From: Bradyrhizobium sp.
GTDB taxonomy: Bacteria; Pseudomonadota; Alphaproteobacteria; Rhizobiales; Xanthobacteraceae
Reading direction: 5' to 3'
Length of the DNA stretch: 17,171 nt
Assembly (NCBI GenBank): GCA_019243075.1
Contig: JAFAUV010000296.1
Coordinates: 1 to 17,171 of the forward strand
In this document: piece after piece, positions 14,099 through 17,171 of the stretch
Numbering within the stretch: the stretch's first letter is position 1
How the letters are laid out: each line of letters starts with the position of its first letter
The notes under the pieces: generated by a model
What the model was told of the DNA's origin: nothing
The model's input: only the letters and a program-made list of their open reading frames with translations
Databases searched by the model: none
Position numbers and translations under genes: made by a program

Positions 14099-15310
14099 AT
14101 GGAAAGCCTTCCCGTCAAGCCGGCTGACATCACCAGGGCGGCGGCGACGATCGGCGGCTCGGTCGTGGTCACCGCCTGCAGCGAAAGCCGCACGCTCGGT
14201 GAAATCTGCGGCTGCCATATCTGGCTCAAATTCGAGAACCTGCAGTTCACCTCGAGCTTCAAGGAGCGCGGCGCGCTCAATCGCCTGGGGGCGCTATCGG
14301 CCGAGGAGCGGCAGCACGGCGTGATCGCGATGTCGGCGGGCAATCACGCCCAGGGCGTCGCCTATCATGCGCAACGGCTGGGCATTCCCGCGACCATCGT
14401 CATGCCGGTCGGCACGCCCATGGTGAAAATCGAGAACACCAGGCGACATGGCGCTGCCGTCATCATTTCCGGGCAGACGGTGGAGGAAGCTGGCGCCATC
14501 GCCGAGGCACATGGCCGCGCGCACGGCATGACGCTGATCCATCCCTATGACGACCCGCTGATCATCGCCGGCCAGGGCACGATCGCGTTGGAAATGCTGC
14601 AAGCCGTGCCGGCGCTGGATATGCTGGTCGTTCCCATCGGCGGCGGCGGGCTGATCTCGGGCATGGCGGTCGCCGCCAAGGCGGTGAAGCCGGAGCTTTC
14701 CATCATCGGCGTCGAGGCCGCGCTTTATCCGTCCATGTACAATGTCATCAAGCATGCGCATTTGCCGATGCGGGGCGATACGCTTGCCGAAGGCATCGCC
14801 GTCAAGTCGCCCGGGAAAATCGCCAGCGGCATCATCCGCACGATGGTGGACGACATCATTCTGGTCAACGAAATGCAGATCGAGCGCGCGGTCGCAGCGC
14901 TCATCAATATCGAAAAGACCATCGTCGAGGGCGCGGGCGCTGCTGGGCTGGCGGCGGTACAGGCCAAACCCGCGCTGTTTGCCGGCCGCAATGTCGGGCT
15001 GGTGCTGACCGGCGGCAATATCGACACCCGCCTGATCGCCTCGGTGCTGACGCGCGAGCTGGCGCGCGAGGGGCGGCTGACGCAATTGTCGCTCGATATC
15101 GTCGATCGTCCCGGCCAATTGGCCGCGGTCGCGGCACTGCTGGCCGAAGCGGGTGCGAACATCATCGAAGTCTCGCATCAGCGCACCTTCTCCGACCTGC
15201 CGGCCAAGGCGACCCTGCTCCAGCTCGTCATCGAAACGCGGGACCGCGCCCACCTCGACGATGTCCTGACCAAATTGAATGCAGCCGGACTGGAGGCCCG
15301 CTGCGACTGA
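14099..15310 (+). CDS. ilvA: Threonine ammonia-lyase with C-terminal ACT domain
   Basis: This PLP enzyme converts threonine to 2-oxobutanoate and ammonia, the first step toward isoleucine. The 403-residue product has the PLP lysine K55 in SSFKERGA, the SAGNHAQG substrate loop, and the PLP-phosphate loop PIGGGGLISG. A C-terminal ACT domain (about 325-403, starting LSLDIVDRPGQLAAVAALL) suggests amino-acid regulation. Length fits the single-ACT medium form (TIGR01127-type) rather than the 510-residue E. coli IlvA, so a catabolic or mixed role is possible. ATG at 14099 was chosen because the family begins there; the frame is open 66 codons further upstream, overlapping the previous gene, with no homology. 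The ribosome site is weak. A 97-base gap separates it from the NDUFAF6-like gene. Confidence 0.93.
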   Translation: MESLPVKPADITRAAATIGGSVVVTACSESRTLGEICGCHIWLKFENLQFTSSFKERGALNRLGALSAEERQHGVIAMSAGNHAQGVAYHAQRLGIPATIVMPVGTPMVKIENTRRHGAAVIISGQTVEEAGAIAEAHGRAHGMTLIHPYDDPLIIAGQGTIALEMLQAVPALDMLVVPIGGGGLISGMAVAAKAVKPELSIIGVEAALYPSMYNVIKHAHLPMRGDTLAEGIAVKSPGKIASGIIRTMVDDIILVNEMQIERAVAALINIEKTIVEGAGAAGLAAVQAKPALFAGRNVGLVLTGGNIDTRLIASVLTRELAREGRLTQLSLDIVDRPGQLAAVAALLAEAGANIIEVSHQRTFSDLPAKATLLQLVIETRDRAHLDDVLTKLNAAGLEARCD

Positions 15311-15457
15311 GCGCGTTTTAGCGCGATGCCGCGGTGCGGCGAAGGTCACGAGTTCTTCTGTTCTCTAAGCCTTTCTGCGCTCTGGACGGGCTCGTGCCGG
15401 GGACGCTAGGGTACCGTCGCCGCCGCGAAAACCGGTGGGTGAAGGAGGGAGCAGGCA

Positions 15458-16396
15458 ATGCGGGAACTGACACCCGAAACGATTACGGATGCCGTCCTCG
15501 ACCAGATGTCGACTACCCCCGACGCACGCATGCGCGAGATCATGGCTGCTGCCGTCCGGCATTTGCACGCGTTCGCCCGGGAGGTGAACCTCACCCCCGG
15601 CGAATGGATCAAGGGCATCGAGTTCATGACCTTGGTCGGCAAGACGTGCACGCCGGCGCGCCAGGAGTTCATCCTGCTTTCGGACACGCTCGGTCTCTCG
15701 GCGCTGGTCAATGGCCTGCATGACGAGACCGCCCTTGAAGAGGGCACCCATACCAGCCTGCTTGGCCCGTTCTATCGCGAGGCTTCGCCAAGACTCGCCG
15801 CGGGCAGCCAGATCGCCAGGCATGTGAAGCCGGGGACCGAATGCGTGCTCTATGGCCGCGTCACCGACATCCATGACAAGCCGCTGACCGACGCCACCGT
15901 CTCGGTCTGGCAAACCAGTGCCGACGGTCTTTATGATATTCAGGAGAACGCTTCTGCCGTGGACTATCGCGGCGTGTTCGCCACCGACGAGAACGGGCTC
16001 TACGTCCTGCGCACGGTCAAGCCGCGCGGCTATTCCATCCCCATGGACGGCCCGGTCGGTGCCATGGTGAAGGCGCAGGCGCGGCACGGCATGCGGCCGG
16101 CCCATATCCATTTCCTGGTCGGCTCTCCCGGCTATCGCGAGCTCGTCACCGCGCTATATCTGCGCGACGATCCGCATCTGGCCGATGACGTCGTGTTCGG
16201 CTCCTCCGACGACCTCGCGGTCGATATCGTGCCCGCCGATCCCGACTGCCCGATTCCGGGCCTGCCGAGCGTCCGCTTCGACCTGAAACTGTCGCGCGAA
16301 AGCGAGGCCGACAAGACCGGCGGACGCGTCGGCTCCGATCCATCGGCGATCCTGAAGGAAGCTAAAATTGCTGCAGCGGCGCCGGCGGCAAGCTGA
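15458..16396 (+). CDS. Intradiol ring-cleavage dioxygenase, hydroxyquinol 1,2-dioxygenase-like
   Basis: The 312-residue protein is a non-haem Fe(III) intradiol dioxygenase, cleaving a catechol-type ring between the two hydroxyls. Iron ligands are Y159 (in ADGLYDIQ), Y192 (in PRGYSIP), H216 and H218 (in RPAHIHF), matching the Tyr-Tyr-His-His set of catechol 1,2-dioxygenase. An N-terminal helical dimerisation domain (about 1-100) precedes the LLGPFYRE motif. Length and the WQTSADGLYDIQ segment fit hydroxyquinol/catechol dioxygenases better than protocatechuate 3,4-dioxygenase; the exact substrate is uncertain. A strong ribosome site (GGAGGGA) lies before the ATG. The C terminus is a disordered Ala-rich tail. 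A substrate-binding protein gene follows after 68 bases. The 147 bases upstream (15311-15457) show no clear promoter or regulator. Confidence 0.9.
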   Translation: MRELTPETITDAVLDQMSTTPDARMREIMAAAVRHLHAFAREVNLTPGEWIKGIEFMTLVGKTCTPARQEFILLSDTLGLSALVNGLHDETALEEGTHTSLLGPFYREASPRLAAGSQIARHVKPGTECVLYGRVTDIHDKPLTDATVSVWQTSADGLYDIQENASAVDYRGVFATDENGLYVLRTVKPRGYSIPMDGPVGAMVKAQARHGMRPAHIHFLVGSPGYRELVTALYLRDDPHLADDVVFGSSDDLAVDIVPADPDCPIPGLPSVRFDLKLSRESEADKTGGRVGSDPSAILKEAKIAAAAPAAS

Positions 16397-16464
16397 GGCC
16401 GATCGCCAAGCCGCCAACGACAAATCAGTACCAATCACCAAAAACACTCGCGTAGAGGGGAAAC

Positions 16465-17171
16465 ATGAATCGTAGAATGCTGATCGGCTGGGCAACGGCC
16501 GTGGTTGCGCTTGGGCTCGCCACGGCCGCGTATGGCGAAGGACCGCCGATCAAGATCGGCATGTCGATGCCGCAGACCGGCGGTCTTGCCGGCGGCGGCA
16601 AGCCCTCATTGCTCGGAATCGAGATCTGGCGCGACGACGTCAATGCCAAGGGCGGTCTGCTTGGCCGCAAGGTCGAGCTGGTCGTCTATGACGACAAATC
16701 GAGCGCTTCCGAGACGCCCGCGCTTTACGCCAAGCTGATCGACGTCGACAAGGTCGACCTCCTGTTTGCGCCCTATGCGACGGTGCCCACCGCGCCGATC
16801 CTGCCCCTGGTCAAGCAGCGCGGGCTGCTCCTGATGGGCAATTTCTCGTTCCAGGTGAACAGCAAGATCCATCACGACATGTGGTTCAACAACGCCCCGT
16901 GGGGACCGGCGGACAGCTGGGCCACCGGCTTCTTGACGCTCGGCCAAAAGGCCGGCGGAAAGACCATGGCGCTGCTGGCGGCCGACCAGGAGTTTGCCCA
17001 GAACCTGGCGAAGACCGCGCGCGAGGTCGCCAAGAAGCTCGACATCCCGATCGTGTACGATCAGTCCTATCCGCCGAACACGGCCGAGTTCTCCAGCATC
17101 ATTCGCGCGGTCAACGCCGCGAAGCCCGACATCGTCTTCGTCGCATCCTATCCGCCGGATTCGGCGGGGAT
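16465..17171 (+). CDS. ABC transporter substrate-binding protein (type I periplasmic, partial)
   Basis: The first 235 codons of a branched-chain amino-acid-type (Leu/Ile/Val-binding) periplasmic binding protein; the 3' end lies beyond the window. A signal peptide (MNRRMLIGWATAVVALGLATAAYG, cleavage near residue 24) precedes the family opening IKIGMSMPQTGGLAGGGKPSLLGIEIWRDDVNAKGGLLGRKVELVVYDDKS in characteristic order. LFAPYATVPTAPILPLV and AKPDIVFVASYPPDSAG also fit the two-lobe fold. A GAGGGG ribosome site lies upstream of the ATG. Proteins of this class often bind aromatic acids in soil alphaproteobacteria, and the gene sits 68 bases behind an intradiol dioxygenase, so uptake of an aromatic substrate for ring cleavage is a reasonable inference, not shown. 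Permease and ATPase genes would be expected just downstream. Confidence 0.9.
   Translation, partial: MNRRMLIGWATAVVALGLATAAYGEGPPIKIGMSMPQTGGLAGGGKPSLLGIEIWRDDVNAKGGLLGRKVELVVYDDKSSASETPALYAKLIDVDKVDLLFAPYATVPTAPILPLVKQRGLLLMGNFSFQVNSKIHHDMWFNNAPWGPADSWATGFLTLGQKAGGKTMALLAADQEFAQNLAKTAREVAKKLDIPIVYDQSYPPNTAEFSSIIRAVNAAKPDIVFVASYPPDSAG

Noticed and set aside
15311..15325. GCGC...GCGC inverted repeat after ilvA as a terminator
   Set aside because: Only a four-base self-complementary stem and no T-run.

Overview
The window looks like a chromosomal stretch of a high-GC alphaproteobacterium, most likely Bradyrhizobium, Rhodopseudomonas or a close relative. The evidence is the gene order (tatB-tatC-serS, surE, pcm, nlpD-like, yajC-secD-secF), the alphaproteobacterial style of the response regulator, and a promoter matching the EcfG general-stress consensus. 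The genus is inferred from recalled protein similarity, not from a search. There are 17 protein-coding genes. No RNA gene, insertion sequence, CRISPR array or phage gene was recognised, and no stretch over 300 bases lacks a gene.

Layout. Bases 75-2823 hold tatB and tatC, overlapping by four bases, then serS. Bases 2910-4242 hold two lineage-restricted genes facing each other: a 150-residue unknown and a secreted protein with 18 mature cysteines in a repeated module. Bases 4463-8021 hold surE, pcm and an nlpD-like lipoprotein gene. This is the classical stationary-phase/repair and envelope neighbourhood, interrupted by a single-domain response regulator on the opposite strand, which has an EcfG-like promoter. 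Bases 7897-9528 hold two minus-strand genes, a DUF815 AAA+ ATPase followed by a DUF5680 protein. The DUF5680 frame runs 125 bases into the 3' end of the nlpD-like gene.

Bases 9707-14001 form one plus-strand block: yajC, secD, secF, an Mth938-domain protein and a squalene/phytoene-synthase-like protein. The last two resemble the human mitochondrial complex I assembly factors NDUFAF3 and NDUFAF6. Their start and stop codons overlap, and they sit directly behind the SecDF translocon genes. Bases 14099-15310 hold a threonine ammonia-lyase with an ACT domain. Bases 15458-17171 hold an intradiol ring-cleavage dioxygenase and the first 235 codons of an ABC-transporter substrate-binding protein, probably the start of an aromatic-compound operon that leaves the window.

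Much of the region concerns the envelope: Tat export, Sec translocation, a division-linked amidase activator and a secreted disulfide-rich protein. No wholly new multi-gene system is obvious. The best leads are the Sec-linked complex I assembly pair, the stress-promoter-driven regulator between surE and pcm, the cysteine-module protein, the stop-loss-like tail of the DUF5680 gene and an extra N-terminal helix on SecF.
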